NCBI GenBank assembly: GCA_009760855.2
Contig: WPIO01000046.1
Coordinates: 676,001-740,000, forward strand
DNA: 64,000 nucleotides
Direction: 5' to 3'
DNA from: Cristatella mucedo
Lineage: Eukaryota; Bryozoa; Phylactolaemata; Cristatellidae
The notes under the pieces: generated by a model
The model's input: only the letters and a program-made list of their open reading frames with translations
Told to the model about the DNA's origin: nothing
The model's database searches: none
Made by a program: the position numbers and the translations under genes
Part shown: piece by piece, positions 1-28,017 of the stretch
Numbering within the stretch: position 1 is the first letter of the stretch
Layout: each line of letters starts with the position of its first letter

Positions 1-12
1 TCATCCACCGGA

Positions 13-50
13 GCCACGTGGCCTGGCATCACTCGCCCAGGCCACGTGGC
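13..50 (-). promoter_or_regulatory. Hairpin in the CENPJ 3' untranslated region
   Basis: Perfect 14-bp inverted repeat (13-26 and 37-50, arm GCCACGTGGCCTGG) with a 10-nt loop, 57 nt past the CENPJ stop codon. Each arm contains CACGTG. A role in RNA folding or 3' processing is inference. Confidence 0.4.
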
Positions 51-106
51 AGCTTTTTGCACGGCAGCCAGCGCTGGGCAACGCTAGCCAGAAAAGAGGG
101 CAGTGG

Positions 107-15858
<15,752 letters not shown>

Positions 15859-17189
15859 CTGCAAGGAACAGCACCGAATTCCATTAGCTTCAGTGCCTCT
15901 CACTGTATATCAAATTAGCTGCTGGTTTGTCATAATCTGCTGCTGCTGGCCGACAAAAGCCATGCAAGTCACCAACCAGCAGCAGCAGCTTCAGCAACAG
16001 CATCCATCGAGCTAGCACATGGGGGTCTCCAAGCAGAGCTTTACCACTCGACAGAAGCCTCCATCTACTCTCCTATATCAATGTCTTCGAAGCTCGGTGC
16101 CGCAGGCCTGATGATGCCCTTCCACGCCACAACCCCTCCCCAGACCGCTCTGCCCCACTTAAAGAAAAAGCATGCCACCCACCCACCAGAAAGCAGCCTA
16201 CCAGCAGCATCAGCACATCATCACTCTGCCAGCCCCCCCCCACCACTAGGGGGCTCTACCCTAGAATCATCGTGCTGCCTGCCTCCCTTGGTCACTCCAT
16301 CTGCCCATCACTTCCTTTCTTTGACTGCACCGAGAAGTAGGCTGGCTCCTCAGCCTACATGACGTGCATGCAACAAAATGATCGCCCCAGGTGTGTTGGT
16401 GGGCCAGGTTGCTGCTTAGTTGCTTAGCAGTTGCTGGGGCAGCAGCTGCTTTGTAAGGCTATTTGTGCACACACCACCTGGACTGACTACAGTTTTTTTA
16501 CAGTTCAGCAAAAACAGTTACGACAGCGCTTTAGCTAAGCTTAGGGACAATCTAACGCTGGCCTGCAATAAGCGATCACTGTCTTGAGTGTTATTAGAAA
16601 AAAAACCGAAATGGCAACAACACAGAAAAATCGTAGATGGAATGTTAAAAAAAGCAATTACTGGTCGGACAAGAGCCGTACGACAACATAACTTAGCAAC
16701 GTGAGTGTTAATAATAAAAATGTCTTTTGTATTGAACCCGAAGAGAACCAAATCTCTATCCAGGCGCTCTAGAATCTGCAGTAAGAGATGCAAAAACCAA
16801 AAGAGTTAATGACCACCAATTTATCATTTAGATATCTCCATTTGTGACTCCACAAAGACTAAGTAGGTGCTACGCACGAACGTTTTCTATAGCACATTCA
16901 AAGCCTAAATGGCTTTCAGCATGCGCATGGTAGCCAACACAGCTGAGTAAGGAGAGGGCAGCCGAGGAAGTGAGTAGCAAGGAAGTAGCTGCTCAGGACG
17001 GCTGGAAAGGATGTGCCACCAGTCATACTTGAACAAGCATGCCAATACATGAAAGAAGGCACGAAGGGCAACTGGTTAGCTGGACGACACTAATTGAGTT
17101 ACGTGTGCTCGATCATGCATAGGTAAGCGTGCAAAGCCCATAAGAAGAAGGGCATGTTCACTAGGGGTCGGGGAAAGCCAAGCAAAGCG

Positions 17190-17560
17190 GATTGTATCTC
17201 CGTCAGTAACTCCACAAAGTCATAAAGACCACGTGGGTGTTACGCAGGAGAGTTTTGTATAGCGCACTCACAGCCTAAGCGGCTTTCGGTAAGCATTCGG
17301 TACCCAACAGACTTCGTCTCACGCAGCAAAGAGAAAGTGGGAAGCATAGCAGAGTCAGGAGAGCAGTTGAGGTAGTGAGTAGCATAGAAGTAGCAGCTCA
17401 GGACCGCTGAAAAAGATGTGCCACAGTCGGCAGTTGGAGAGTAGATGTCGTTGCGTAAGAACGCATCTTTAGCTGAGACTGATGAATGATCAAGGTCGTT
17501 GCAGGTAGAGAAAAAAGCTGGCAACGAGTTCCAGACATTCTGTAAGCCCTTAAGCTAAAA
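17190..17560 (-). mobile_element. LINE family B 3' fragment
   Basis: Begins with tgtatctccgtcagtaactc and carries the C-terminal block seen in the long copies at 43335 and 49788 ([20 protein letters not shown] on the minus strand). A more decayed sister fragment lies at 16815-17000. Confidence 0.75.
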
Positions 17561-18070
17561 GGCACTGGCGACAGACAAACGAACGGCAGCACGAAGCATC
17601 GAAACCCATTGAGGTGAGCATGACTGTCACGGACATGACGACCACAGCCAACGGCACCCATCGAGCAATTCGACAATGCTTAAGCCGAACGTCATGAGGC
17701 AGCATTGAGAGGACATCACCGGGTAAGGCAGTGACCTATCAAAAATAATTTTGATGAAAACGTATAGCTCAGGACGCATAGTGTGCAGGCTATGGGCACT
17801 CACCGGTTGACATCAAAAGCCGGCAGCGAGGGGTGTGCACACATAACCAAGGCCGTGTGATGAGCAAAATACTGGTGTGGCTATGACTACCAGCACAACG
17901 GATAAGAACGAGGCTTGCTGTCTGCACATTGTTGTTAACATCAGGTGTCTTGGTACTAGCACTATACTATGTACTAGCACCGATCAACTCTGCAGCTCTC
18001 AACTATGATCATTAGAAAGACAAAATGGCACCCAAGGTCGAATCAAGAGTTAGCTGACAGCCACTGCTCC

Positions 18071-18170
<100 letters not shown>

Positions 18171-18822
18171 CTACTCCTGCAGGTTGTCGCCCCAGAAGTC
18201 CCGACAGCCACTAGCAATCGTTGTCGGCTGATTCCGTAAGGCTGTCGGCCCAGTCAGGTTGAAGAGTGGGACTCAACCACGTCAAAACCTGGCAGCCCCG
18301 GTCAGTCGGTCGGCAGCCTAAGACAGGAAAATCAGCCTGCAGCCCTGCCGATTCCAGAAGGAAATTGCTCGGGCAGTTTCTCCTACACCAGCCACGTGAT
18401 TCATTTACGCCTGCTTCTGCTCACAACGGAGCGCAGCTGAAGGCACGCACCAGTCGTCAGAGCAGGCCGGCGCATCGAGCACACAGCTGAGCTCGCGTGT
18501 CGCTAGAATGTCACTAGCATTCGAGCGTCGGATTCTGCCCTGAAGTGGCAGTCGGCCACTCTGCAACTCTAGATCTAGATCTCTAGAGATCCTATGCGTT
18601 CTGTCGACGGCTACGAGGGACACATTTCAACTTACTCCGAAACCTAGCAGACAAGAAAGAGGCATCGAAAGGCTACAGCAGCTCACGTGGATCTAAGGTG
18701 GCTGCAGGCAGAGCAAGGAGATGAACAACGCGATGACGGCAGCAGCAGCTGCTGCTGCTGGCAGGGTCTCGCGCACAAAGCCTCGGGACTCTTTGCTGCT
18801 GCAGCAGCGCAAGTGAGCGCAC

Positions 18823-19405
18823 CTGGTAGGCCGCCATCACAAGGGCACGCTTGACGGCCGGCACGGGAGGCGAGCGATCGACACTCTTCGGCGGCGGCTG
18901 CCCATTGAAGCTCGCGGGTGCAGCAGCGGCTGCATCATCAGGCCCACAGTTACCTGCAAACGACAAGCAAGTCACTGCGGACGGCACCTGCCAGCTGCTG
19001 GGCGACACTCGAGACTCTCTGCACTGCACGTACAAGTCCGTCCGTCCGACCGAGCTCGGTGGCCCGAACGGTGCCAAGCGTGAGCGCGGGCGCGCCAGCG
19101 TACCGACAAGAGCAGCTGGCAGGCTGCGATGCTCCGGCCTCTGCCGCCGTGTGGCATCGAGAGTCGGAGGCTTCTGCAGCGCCTCCTGGGCTCCTTGGAA
19201 GGCCATGTCATGGTTGCCAGAGATCACGTGCGCGCTGTCCAGGTGGAACGCCAGGCGATCGCGCTGGCTGATCGTCAGGAGACCGGGCGGCGGCGGCGGT
19301 GGTGCCGCCGCAGCCGCCGCCGCCCGGTCGCGAGCGGCCGCTCCGTTGACGCCATTCGCCAGGCTGTTGCTGTAGCTCTCGCTGTAGCCCTCGGCCTCGT
19401 CCTCA
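18823..19405 (-). CDS. CENPJ: Probable CENPJ N-terminal exon
   Basis: 583 nt (1 nt plus 194 codons) between acceptor GTGGTTCAG and donor CAG|GTGCGC. It begins EDEAEGYSESYSNSLANG, carries short Ala and Pro runs, then a mixed-composition stretch ending KRALVMAAYQ. The donor phase fits exon 15715-15858 and the acceptor phase fits exon 26659-26833. The N-terminus of CPAP is poorly conserved, so no motif proves it. Part of the exon could be untranslated or a separate gene. Confidence 0.45.
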
Positions 19406-19639
19406 CTGAACCACGTGACGGAACAAAAAATGAGCTCGCTGCAAAGCCAAAACTGGCTGGCGACAGAGTGGGCATGCAAGTGCAACAGCTCCTTACTGAA
19501 ACACGTTTAAAGCAATTCTAACTCCGATGACATCCTAGTGCCTACCGAGTCAGAATATGGCAGCCAAACACCTATCCGACTACTACACAATCAGGCCAGG
19601 CATTACATCACTTGCTAGTCTCACTCAAGTTTAGCTGTT

Positions 19640-19950
19640 AGCTCAAAACCGTTGGGAGACCTTAGCTTTAGTTCGTATGGCTCCAAAGCCCAGAACACAC
19701 TCCGGACTGACGTCAAGCCATCCTGCGAATTGACAACGTTTGACTTGCTCCTCAGAGCATTTGATGGGTGCGGGTGAATTGTTCTTTGAGTGCTTATGCA
19801 TGCTGGCACTGTTCATGTTATCGCTAAGCAATTCACATACTTCCTTTACAACCCAAATTAAGTGCCTAGAAAGAGATTTAGTTCTTTTAGGGTACTACAT
19901 AAATATCTTTATCAATAATATTATTATAATAATTATTATTATTACAAGCC
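19640..19950 (+). mobile_element. LINE family A 3' fragment
   Basis: Decayed C-terminal coding remnant, then gtgcctagaaagagatttag and an ATTATT tail at 19915-19945. Confidence 0.65.
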
Positions 19951-20242
19951 AGAAAAGTTACTGTGTTTTGCACCAGTTGCAGCCGATTAATGGCTCAGGC
20001 CTGGAGCCCTGTATAAGGAATTGCAGTGATCAATGTGTTTTTGCTATCTAGTTGCTCTTCAGGTCTAGTGCATGCACAGTTGCTATGCATCTTTCATTGG
20101 TACGTATAAGTCCAGAAGGAGTCATGCATCAAGCCTTGGCTACTTGGTTGCACTGAATAATTTAAGCATGTATACAGATGCGACTCGAGTGACAATCATA
20201 TGCTGGTTCTATGTTAAAAATGCTACTACACTGTTCACAAGT

Positions 20243-20550
20243 ATTGGCGGAGCCAGCGAGTGAAAAACAGTGGGAGGGGCACTTGCTCTCTAAAAAAGGT
20301 GCAGCGAACTGGGCCACCCCCCCCCATATTCCTACGACCGCGACCCCAAAGAAGACATCGTGCCCTAACACCATTCTATGAGCAACTTCAGTGTTTGTAC
20401 CGAGTAAACCCTATAATTTTGCTACACATTTGTTCCATAACTGTGTCTAGCCCAGCCTACTTGAAAATCTTGCAGGTCTTGCCCACTACATAAAAACTCT
20501 GCAGGCCTTGTTCCCTAGATGAAAATCTTGGCTCTGTCACTGCCCCTACC
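20243..20550 (+). mobile_element. Putative non-autonomous DNA element
   Basis: The left end ttggcggagccagcgagtg and right end cttggctctgtcactgccc are imperfect inverted repeats. The interior shares blocks (atattcctacg, acatcgtgc, ctataattttgc) with 58500-58790 on the opposite strand. Two related copies support a repeat family. The superfamily is uncertain. Confidence 0.5.
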
Positions 20551-22064
20551 TTAGGCTAGTGAACGCAAAGATAGCTAGCAACAAAACTGCCATCGAACGT
20601 CAGTCGAACATAATAGATTTATAGATTTGATAGCCGGAGACTATCTGTGAGAACTAAGCACCTGGATAGTCCTGCAATCCCATAATGCCATTAGCTTTGT
20701 GTTTATGCCTTGTAGCAGCAGTGACTATTTTTGCTGTGCTGTAATACCCGGCCGATATCATTACATATCTGCTGTGCAAAACGTCACCACAATTAGGCGG
20801 TCATGTTGGAATTTGTGGTGTCAATGTCGGGTGGTTATGAGCGATTCCAACAGATTCTGTCATCTGCTCTACGGCAAGAACTTTTCGGCTGACCTATATA
20901 GGGAACACTTTCAACAAGCACCTCACTGAGCGCAACTCAGGTCACCTTTTAGTGCATCTCAGAATGTGTCTCTACTTTTCGAGTATTCACACAGCCGAAG
21001 ACTAGGTAGGTGATTGCCCCTGGGTCTTATCCTAGGAGCAAGGTACTCCTTCTTTACAACCCAGGTCGCTGATTCGAGATCTGGGGCAGGCAATTCTTTA
21101 TGGCCCACAGCTATCGCGAACGCTAGCCACGGTGGCTCTTCTGCATCTGGGTAAATGAGAATGTTCAATCGATTAGTCCTTACTTTTTTAAAGCTATAGT
21201 GATGAGTTCTGGCAGCATAAACCGGGGCAAGTTTTTCCAGCATGCACATGCGCCAACCAACAAAGTGAGATGCAGAGTACAAAGCAAAAGCAGATGCATA
21301 GTACAAAGCAAGAAAATCAGGTGGTGGCAAAGAGGCTACGATGTAATTGCCAACTGAAGCCGATAAAGAAGCCCCGGGTATCAGCAGCAGCAGAAGCATA
21401 GACAGCCCATGTGCACCGGCATTGCGGCGCAGCTAAGTGCCCATGGCCTAGAACCAGCATCTGGCAGGAGCAGCCCTTTCCAATAGCTCTCAACTGCCGA
21501 GCTTCGCTCATCCTGCTGTCACTACCCAACGTGTTTGTTGACTTAAAGGGGTTCAAAAGGCAGCACACTCTGAAAAGCATATAGCTCAGCGTCAGATAAC
21601 GGTTCCTCAGTGACAGTGGAACACAAAATGGATGGACACCCAACCTGGCTAGCGTACAAGCCACAGAAGAACTGAACGAACCGGACTGCCGATTTCGGCC
21701 AGAAACGACCCGGCAGGGCTCAGAAGAACAAAGCACGAACCACGAACAACTAGTAAACTATAGCAAAGTACCTAGCAAAGCGGCCGAAATGTGGGCAATA
21801 CGGCCACGCACGCGACTTCGGCTGCCTATGCAGCTCATGATTATCTGGATACACTGCTAGCTGGCAACTCGGGTGTCTCTGCCAGAGTAAGTGACTGTGT
21901 GCTGCATTCGTCTCCAATATAGGCCGAGAGCAGGCTTGGCAAACTCGAGGATTTAAATAGCAATACCCGCAAGCCCGGTTCATCTAATTCGGTTGACAGA
22001 GGGTGCAGCACTCAACACTCGACACCCTCCTGCAACAGGCAAAAGGCTTCCTTCACCTCTATCG

Positions 22065-22250
22065 TCATTAAAAAAAATTCTAGCTGATTAAACAGCCTCT
22101 TTTTTGCATAGCGACAGAAGAACCTTTACGGCTATCATCACCGCTTGCAGTGGCGATAAAGGATCGTCCACCACAGGAATCGAACCCACGACCTCGGGAC
22201 CGAGGTCGTGAAAGCAACCACCTTACCTAGTGTGCCATCACGGCTCACGT
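22065..22250 (-). mobile_element. SINE type S2, minus strand
   Basis: On the minus strand the tRNA-like head (B box seen on plus as aggaatcgaacccacgacct) is followed by a region ending in a run of T. The tail segment cagcctcttttttgcatagc on plus recurs at 28838 and, inverted, at 29300 and 30100. Confidence 0.65.
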
Positions 22251-23099
22251 CATTAGGGAATGTACAGACTAGACGACATGGTGGCTAGACAACGAAATGC
22301 ACATAATCCAAAGGGAGAGAGGGAGAGAGAGAGAGAGAGAGAGAGAGGCAGCCGGTAGGCACGGCCCTAGCATGGCAGCCCTGTGTGCACTGAGGCCGCT
22401 GGCCTGCTGGCAGCTTCCTTCTCGAGATTGCTACACAGTTGCAACAGCTATTGACTAACGCAGCCGAAGGTTTGTCATCGACTGCGTGCACCTACTTTTA
22501 ATCGTGTGCTTACCTAGTACAGGCAGCGAATGCTCAAGCCAGGGCAGACACAGGCTGCCATTACCACTACCATTCAGCAGCTACTAGCTGGGTGCTACCC
22601 TGCAAGCCTGGCTGGGGCACCGGTTCGCAGCCCTGTTGGTACCTGAGCGCAGACACAACGGCCACACACACACAGACCGGACGATAAAAGGCTACACTTT
22701 CGGTACGTGCTTTCTTTTGCAGAGCACCCTTCTGCGTGGTTGAGCACACCGAACTAGTCTAGCCGAGCAAGCCAAAATAGGGTCAACGAAAGCTAAAGCA
22801 GGCACAAAAAGAGTGCCGGCTTACTTAGCCACCGGGCCAAAGCAGCAGGACAAATTAGCAGCCACCTCAGGCTGGCCACTAATAATGGAGGCTATTCGAC
22901 AATAGGAGTCTCTGCCTTTAGATTTCAAATGAACTGAGGCCCGGCGGGTCTTATTTGGGCAAACTGAATCAGTGTGTTGCCCCTAGCAGTTCGAACCGGA
23001 CGGCGCACGGGTCAGGCAGGATAGCAGTAACATGCAGAGAGCAGGGCTAGCCACTATTTTGATGCCCAGAGGCTAGCTGGCGATTCGGTGAGCAGGGGC

Positions 23100-23605
23100 T
23101 AAATAATAATAACAATGATAATAATAATCATCCTACATTTGATGTAGCGCCCTCAGAGAACTTCATCTCTTTCAAGGCACTTTACAATTGCTGCAAAAGA
23201 AGTAAGATCGAATGGTCTGTGATAGCATGCTCAATAAACAAGAAGAATAACACGGTTAGGAGTGACATGCACAGGGTCAGCAGGCATAAGCACATAAAGG
23301 ACGAATTACAGGAAGGAACCCACTAAATGCTGTGATAAACAGATGCATTTTTAGTTTCTTTTTAAACATGGACAAGTTAGGATATGTCGTGACGCAAGCC
23401 GGCTGTGAGTTCCATCCAGGATTTGGGAGCATACTTAACTAAAGTTACCATCTCCAAAGGATTTGAGATTTGTACGAGGTATGGGTAAATAGTTAGATTC
23501 CGAAAAGCAAGTGGTACGATGCTTAGCCTGGTGAGAGAGTAGTCTGATATGGTCTGGCTGGAGCCAAAGAATGAAGGGACCTAAAAGTGAGTGACAAAAC
23601 TGAAC
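23100..23605 (-). mobile_element. LINE family A 3' fragment
   Basis: Has an (AAT)n tail, the conserved gatgtagcgccctcagagaa end and the C-terminal coding region in decayed form. Confidence 0.75.
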
Positions 23606-24394
23606 GGGTGGACTCTGCTACATAGCTGCCTCAAGCAGCATCAGCGTCTGCGAGAGTCTTTGCCAATCTTGAAGCCTCTTACAATAAAAGAGCCAAGGCA
23701 CCGATCCCTCTGAATGAGGCGATGCCCGGTTCATGGCAGTGCTCAGATCTGACTACTACGGGGCCAGCCTGGCTAGCCCACCGAGTCGCAACGACACCTG
23801 CAGGCTCTCTGCTCAACCGAAGCTCGGAGGCCTCATTGATGCATTGATGAGCAGCTCACAATGGAAAGTCAAATGGGATCAGCGATGAAGCATGCTTGGG
23901 ATGGCAGTTGACCGGTAAAGTAGAGCTATAACGGTAACTGAGGTAAGGCAAGTCACGGTCATTCTGCACAAACAGTGTACGTCTTGGATCACATATCCGG
24001 TGATATAATGCATGTAGCTCTCACGCAGCAGCAGGAGGAAAAGGCCTGGGCTTACTGTCGTTGATTTAGATTCCAATCCATGAGCCTGCTTGAGCCCAAG
24101 CAATGGCTGCTTACATAGGACCGGCATGCAAGATCCGAAGCCTTGGAGATGCACTGCATGCATATGCATGAGGAGCAGACGGACCGAGCCTGTGCCAAGA
24201 TGGAGAGCGACCAACCAACCAGGAGCTGGTAAAAGCCTTCCATATTCACAATAGCACACTTCAACCAGCACTGCAGCGGCTTACACACCATCCCCAAAAC
24301 ATTATGAGACTAGGATGCTGTCCTGTCAGCGGCATCAGCGCAGGTGCATAACGACCACTAAACAAAGGGACTTACACGCACACACACACACACA

Positions 24395-24530
24395 AATAAT
24401 TCATTTGTACAGCACACCCTAAGAGAACCTAATTTCTATTCAGGCGCTTTGCATGAGCCGCAGGGCTCTCGAGCCGGCACGACCTGGGTCGGGGCGAGAG
24501 CACCTTAACCACTGGGCCAAACCAGCACGA
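24395..24530 (-). mobile_element. SINE type S1, minus strand
   Basis: On plus it reads tail first (aattcatttgtacagcac, then caggcgctttgcatgagccg) and then the tRNA-like head with a B-box remnant (ctctcgagccggcacgacc). Same layout as the copy at 2207-2350. Confidence 0.65.
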
Positions 24531-24708
24531 CACGTTGGGCTGTTATAGCTTGGGGGGGGGGGGGTTGTTACACTGACGGGCTCCAAATGCAGTCCAAACA
24601 GAACCACAGCTTCCCCAGCTCGGCCATGTCATATTGCCATATCGGTGTTAGCAATCACTGACAGGAGAGGAGGAGGGGGTTAGTGGATGCGCACTCAAGC
24701 ACTGACGA

Positions 24709-24897
24709 TCAGCGCCCCACCGTGCTCACTGTCCGCGACAGACTGCACAGCGCTAACCGCTGCGGCCCTGTCGCCAAGTGTACGACCACATATAATCGGG
24801 AGTATGAGCGGCAACCGGGGCAGCAGGGACGCACCTTCGGTTCAGCGTTAGCTGCAGCAGCGATAAAACCAAGCAGGATCCAACTGAGGCTTCGCAT
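24709..24897 (-). CDS. Hypothetical small protein with signal-peptide-like start
   Basis: 62 codons. The start MRSLSWILLGFIAAAANA resembles a secretory signal peptide with an A-x-A cleavage site, followed by EPKVRPCCPGCRSYSR. The open frame extends upstream to 25425 without stops, so this Met is only the best-looking start. GC is higher than in the flanks. A second same-strand frame is also open here, which weakens the case. No family recognised. Confidence 0.22.
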   Translation of the reverse strand: MRSLSWILLGFIAAAANAEPKVRPCCPGCRSYSRLYVVVHLATGPQRLALCSLSRTVSTVGR

Positions 24898-25589
24898 TGG
24901 CTGCTGGCTGAGCAGAGACGATATATTACTCAAACGGCGCATGCGTTCGACAATGTCGTGCGAAGAAAGCAGAGCAGGACGGTATGAGCAGCCAGCGACG
25001 AGCGCAGGCTGAGTGCGCGTGCACCAATCGACACCGACCAGCACAGCAAGCAGCAGCATCGCTTCCTGCACATCGCCAAAGGTCCGACGGAGGACGCTGG
25101 GCCGACCGGCCGACTGACTGAGGTACGCTGAATGATGGGGGTTACATGGAACGGCTTGCTTAAGCTTGGGTATACAGATAAAACAACGTGCTCTAGGCGG
25201 CCACGGAACCAAAGGGCATAAAAATAGCACGTGCTCCAGACCACGTCTAGTAGAACCACTAAACCACTGTGAACTTGCGTCTGCCAGGGACCCTCGCCCT
25301 GTCCCACCAACTGCAAAGACCGACCGACGAATGAGCGAGAGCGGCAGGGCCTCGGCCAGTCCGACGTCGCCTTGCTCACCACATACGGCAAAGCCCCCCC
25401 CCCCCCCCGTCGCAAGGTCCAGCATGTCACAAGGTCCAGCGTGCCCAGCATACGTGGGTACGGCACACGTGCCAGCGAGCGAGGTGCGGGCACGAGAAAG
25501 GGAAGGTAAAGCTACGCTTTGCTAAATTATTTTTCATTGGATTCCTGATTGCTGTCAAAATACAAATCTTCACATTCCTATGGCTGGAC

Positions 25590-25805
25590 TGATAATCTAG
25601 TCTCCTGCTGCCGACTATGGCACATCCTTTTCAGTCGTCCTGAGCTGCTACTTTCATGCTACTCACTACCTCGACTGCTCTCCCGACTCAGCTATGCTTC
25701 TCACTTTCTCGTTGCTGCGTGAGATACAGTCTGTTGGCTACCGAATGCGCACCGAAAACCGTTTAGGCTGTGAGTGCACTATACAAAACTCTCCTGCGTA
25801 ACAAC
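25590..25805 (+). mobile_element. LINE family B 3' fragment
   Basis: Has the ctcctgctgccgactatggc start of the C-terminal block and the caaaactctcctgcgtaaca end shared with 62080-62353. Confidence 0.7.
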
Positions 25806-26491
25806 CACACTTTTTCATGGTTACACGAATACCGGCCGAGCAAGTCGCCTTGTTAAAAGACTGGCCTGTCGGTGCAAAGCATAATTTAGTCTCCTGAGCA
25901 TAAGAATGCTCTGCTAGGGCAGGTATATTCAATTACCACAGCAGCGGCCATGAGGGCAATAGCTAATGCCGGAAATAGAAAAACTAGTCACCGAAGGCAA
26001 CCAACAAGTGACATCGGGGGTGGCATGCACTGCACCACCCTCTGCTTACCAGCTTAAGCCAATCGAAGCACACTTGCTGAGCAGCCCTTCTACATTACCA
26101 TTGCTTAGTGGTCAGGGATTAGGGAGTATAAGCCAAAATATGTATGCCCTCAAAGAAGCTAGCTCCAAATTCAAGGGATTGGTTGGAATGACATCCTTGA
26201 TAACGTTTGATTTGATTTCACTAAAGTGAACATTGGGTTCGAAACAATTATGAGTGAGTTTGATTGCCTCACAGTACTATATTGTATTTTCGTGAGCCTT
26301 CATTATCCACAAAATGTGTCATGTCTGCACTATTCATTACTCAGTTCACGGGTTCGAGTCCTTCAGCAACAAATTCTTCGTTGGCTATTGAAAGCAGTGT
26401 GAAAGCCACTACAGCTCTCTTGATACTATACATATGAATATGTACATAAATACATACGTAACTGTGGTGTATATTTTGGTAAATATACACA

Positions 26492-26520
26492 CCCAGTGTG
26501 TGTGTGTGTGTGTGTGTGTG

Positions 26521-26570
<50 letters not shown>
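26492..26570. repeat. (GT)n microsatellite
   Basis: About 78 bp of GT with one phase slip (gttgtg) near 26520, just outside the putative exon 26659-26833. Confidence 0.93.
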
Positions 26571-26577
<7 letters not shown>

Positions 26578-26658
26578 AGCAAACAGCACGCTCGGGTGTT
26601 CGCATATGTGCGGTACCTCAATCAGCTCCCCCAATCAAGTCCCTCAATCATGCAATAC

Positions 26659-26833
26659 CTGGACATAGCTCCATTATTCCTGTCACCATTTAGCCAAATC
26701 TGAGCAGGTTGAGCCATCACTCCTGAATAGTAGGGCTCGTAATCGTTGTCGTCCGAGCTCCGACCACCATCATCTCCGTCGAAGCCAGAGCCGATGGGCA
26801 AGCAAGCAGCTCGATGAGCTGTGGGGCCCTCTG
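26659..26833 (-). CDS. Possible CENPJ N-terminal exon
   Basis: 175 nt with acceptor CTACTTACAG and donor TCCAG|GTATTG. It encodes SGFDGDDGGRSSDDNDYEP followed by YYSGVMAQPAQIWLNG. The acidic, structured composition stands out from surrounding repeats. Its phase-2 end joins the first base of exon 18823-19405 to make Ser. It lacks a start codon, so at least one more exon lies upstream. Assignment to CENPJ is inference from phase and strand. Confidence 0.35.
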
Positions 26834-27104
26834 CTGTAAGTAGAATGTAAACGCTGCTCATATACCCAGGAATTACAGATGCAAGCAACAGCCTGTCAGG
26901 TATAATGTGGAAAGCTGTTGCAACCTTACGCAACTTCACGGAATCGCCAGAACGCATACGAGTTGGACGACTTCTCAAAACAGAGGGGGGCAGTGACACA
27001 GAAGATCCGACAATATCTGACGTATATTAAAGGACTGCGCACTTGGCAGCCCTGGGTGTCGGGTAACCCAGCGACACCTGGAATATCCACCGGCACAGAT
27101 ATCA

Positions 27105-27224
27105 TCAGGTCGCCACAAACGAACAGCATGGTTCATCCTTGCAGATTTTGCAGCACTTGTCGCTGATGGCAGCACAACAAACAGCTGTACAACCCTTAGA
27201 CAGGAAGAGTCCTGACGGCTTCAT
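27105..27224 (-). CDS. Small Cys-rich ORF, hypothetical
   Basis: 39 codons plus stop, beginning MKPSGLFLSKG. Eight Cys occur in the spacing C-x3-CC-x6-CC-x2-C-x4-CC. A possible acceptor (tgctgccatcag) inside it could make the second half a terminal exon. No family recognised. The Cys density could come from TG-rich sequence. Confidence 0.2.
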   Translation of the reverse strand: MKPSGLFLSKGCTAVCCAAISDKCCKICKDEPCCSFVAT

Positions 27225-27227
27225 TTC

Positions 27228-27347
27228 TTACCCTGATTTCGGACAACCTCCCACGATCAGGCGATCTGTGCACACCAGGAAGGCCACCCCTGCAATGGCT
27301 AGGCGAATGTGCACCTGCTTGCAAACAGAGCCAAAATCAGTTTTCAT
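27228..27347 (-). CDS. Small hydrophobic ORF, hypothetical
   Basis: 39 codons plus stop, beginning MKTDFGSVCKQ with a hydrophobic core LAIAGVAFLV. A good donor (GG|GTAAGA) sits at its end, 3 nt before the Met of the neighbouring Cys-rich ORF, so the two could be spliced parts of one unit. A plus-strand ORF covers the same bases. No family recognised. Confidence 0.2.
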   Translation of the reverse strand: MKTDFGSVCKQVHIRLAIAGVAFLVCTDRLIVGGCPKSG

Positions 27348-28017
27348 TAGATATTCTTCAGACTGCACTTGCCAAACAGACCCGATACAAAGTCAGATCA
27401 CAGCTGATCAAACTAGAGATGCCCCTGCTCCCTGCCTGCTTGCAGGCCCGACTCCTGGGCTGTCGCACACTCCATCGCTTTCTGTTCACGTGGCTACGGC
27501 TCCAGTGTTTGGCTGCCACTACTAAAACTGGCAGGCTGGAATCGATCAAACCCAAGTACAGCTCCACTCAGCCCGTGGACAAAATTAGGCATGCTGCATG
27601 TCAACAGGCTGACAGAAAGAGAGGCATTCTCATAGGGCTAGCTCTCAATCTCCAGCTAAATCAGTACTACTAGCTACGAATCAGGCAAAAGAGTTGACGT
27701 AAAGTGGCCGGGCTGATAGAGTTTATTTTCTCAGTCGGGACATGCAAGGAAAGGCACCCACACTGCCCGACATGAATAGGCAGCTATGCACTGCACGGCA
27801 CAAAAAAGGGTATTTCTACTAGCCATGGCCAAGCCATGCGGAACTTCAAGCTGTCACAACCCTTTCATTCGAGAATTAGTGCACCTGCCCCAGTTCTATG
27901 AAGGAGAGGGCCTTACACAGGCCTGCTGCTGTCCGCTCGGCTGAACTAACCTGCAGCTTTGGCCAAGTCTGATTTAGCATTTGGTCAGCAACACTGATTT
28001 AATAGCTACCATTGGGG

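Larger units (their letters stand above)
19406..26658 (-). other. Long region between tentative CENPJ exons
   Basis: Contains LINE A (19640-19950 plus, 23100-23605 minus), a DNA element (20243-20550), SINE S2 (22065-22250 minus), SINE S1 (24395-24530 minus), LINE B (25590-25805 plus) and a GC-richer stretch with a small ORF (24709-24897). No other gene is supported in the rest. Confidence 0.6.

Noticed and set aside
20959-21399. Minus-strand ORF of 146 codons with a hydrophobic N-terminus
   Set aside because: Its far end overlaps a tRNA-like SINE head on the plus strand (B box near 21070); no splice or family support.
24930-25493. Minus-strand ORF of 187 codons
   Set aside because: Overlaps another open frame on the same strand in a GC-rich stretch; neither has a recognisable motif here.
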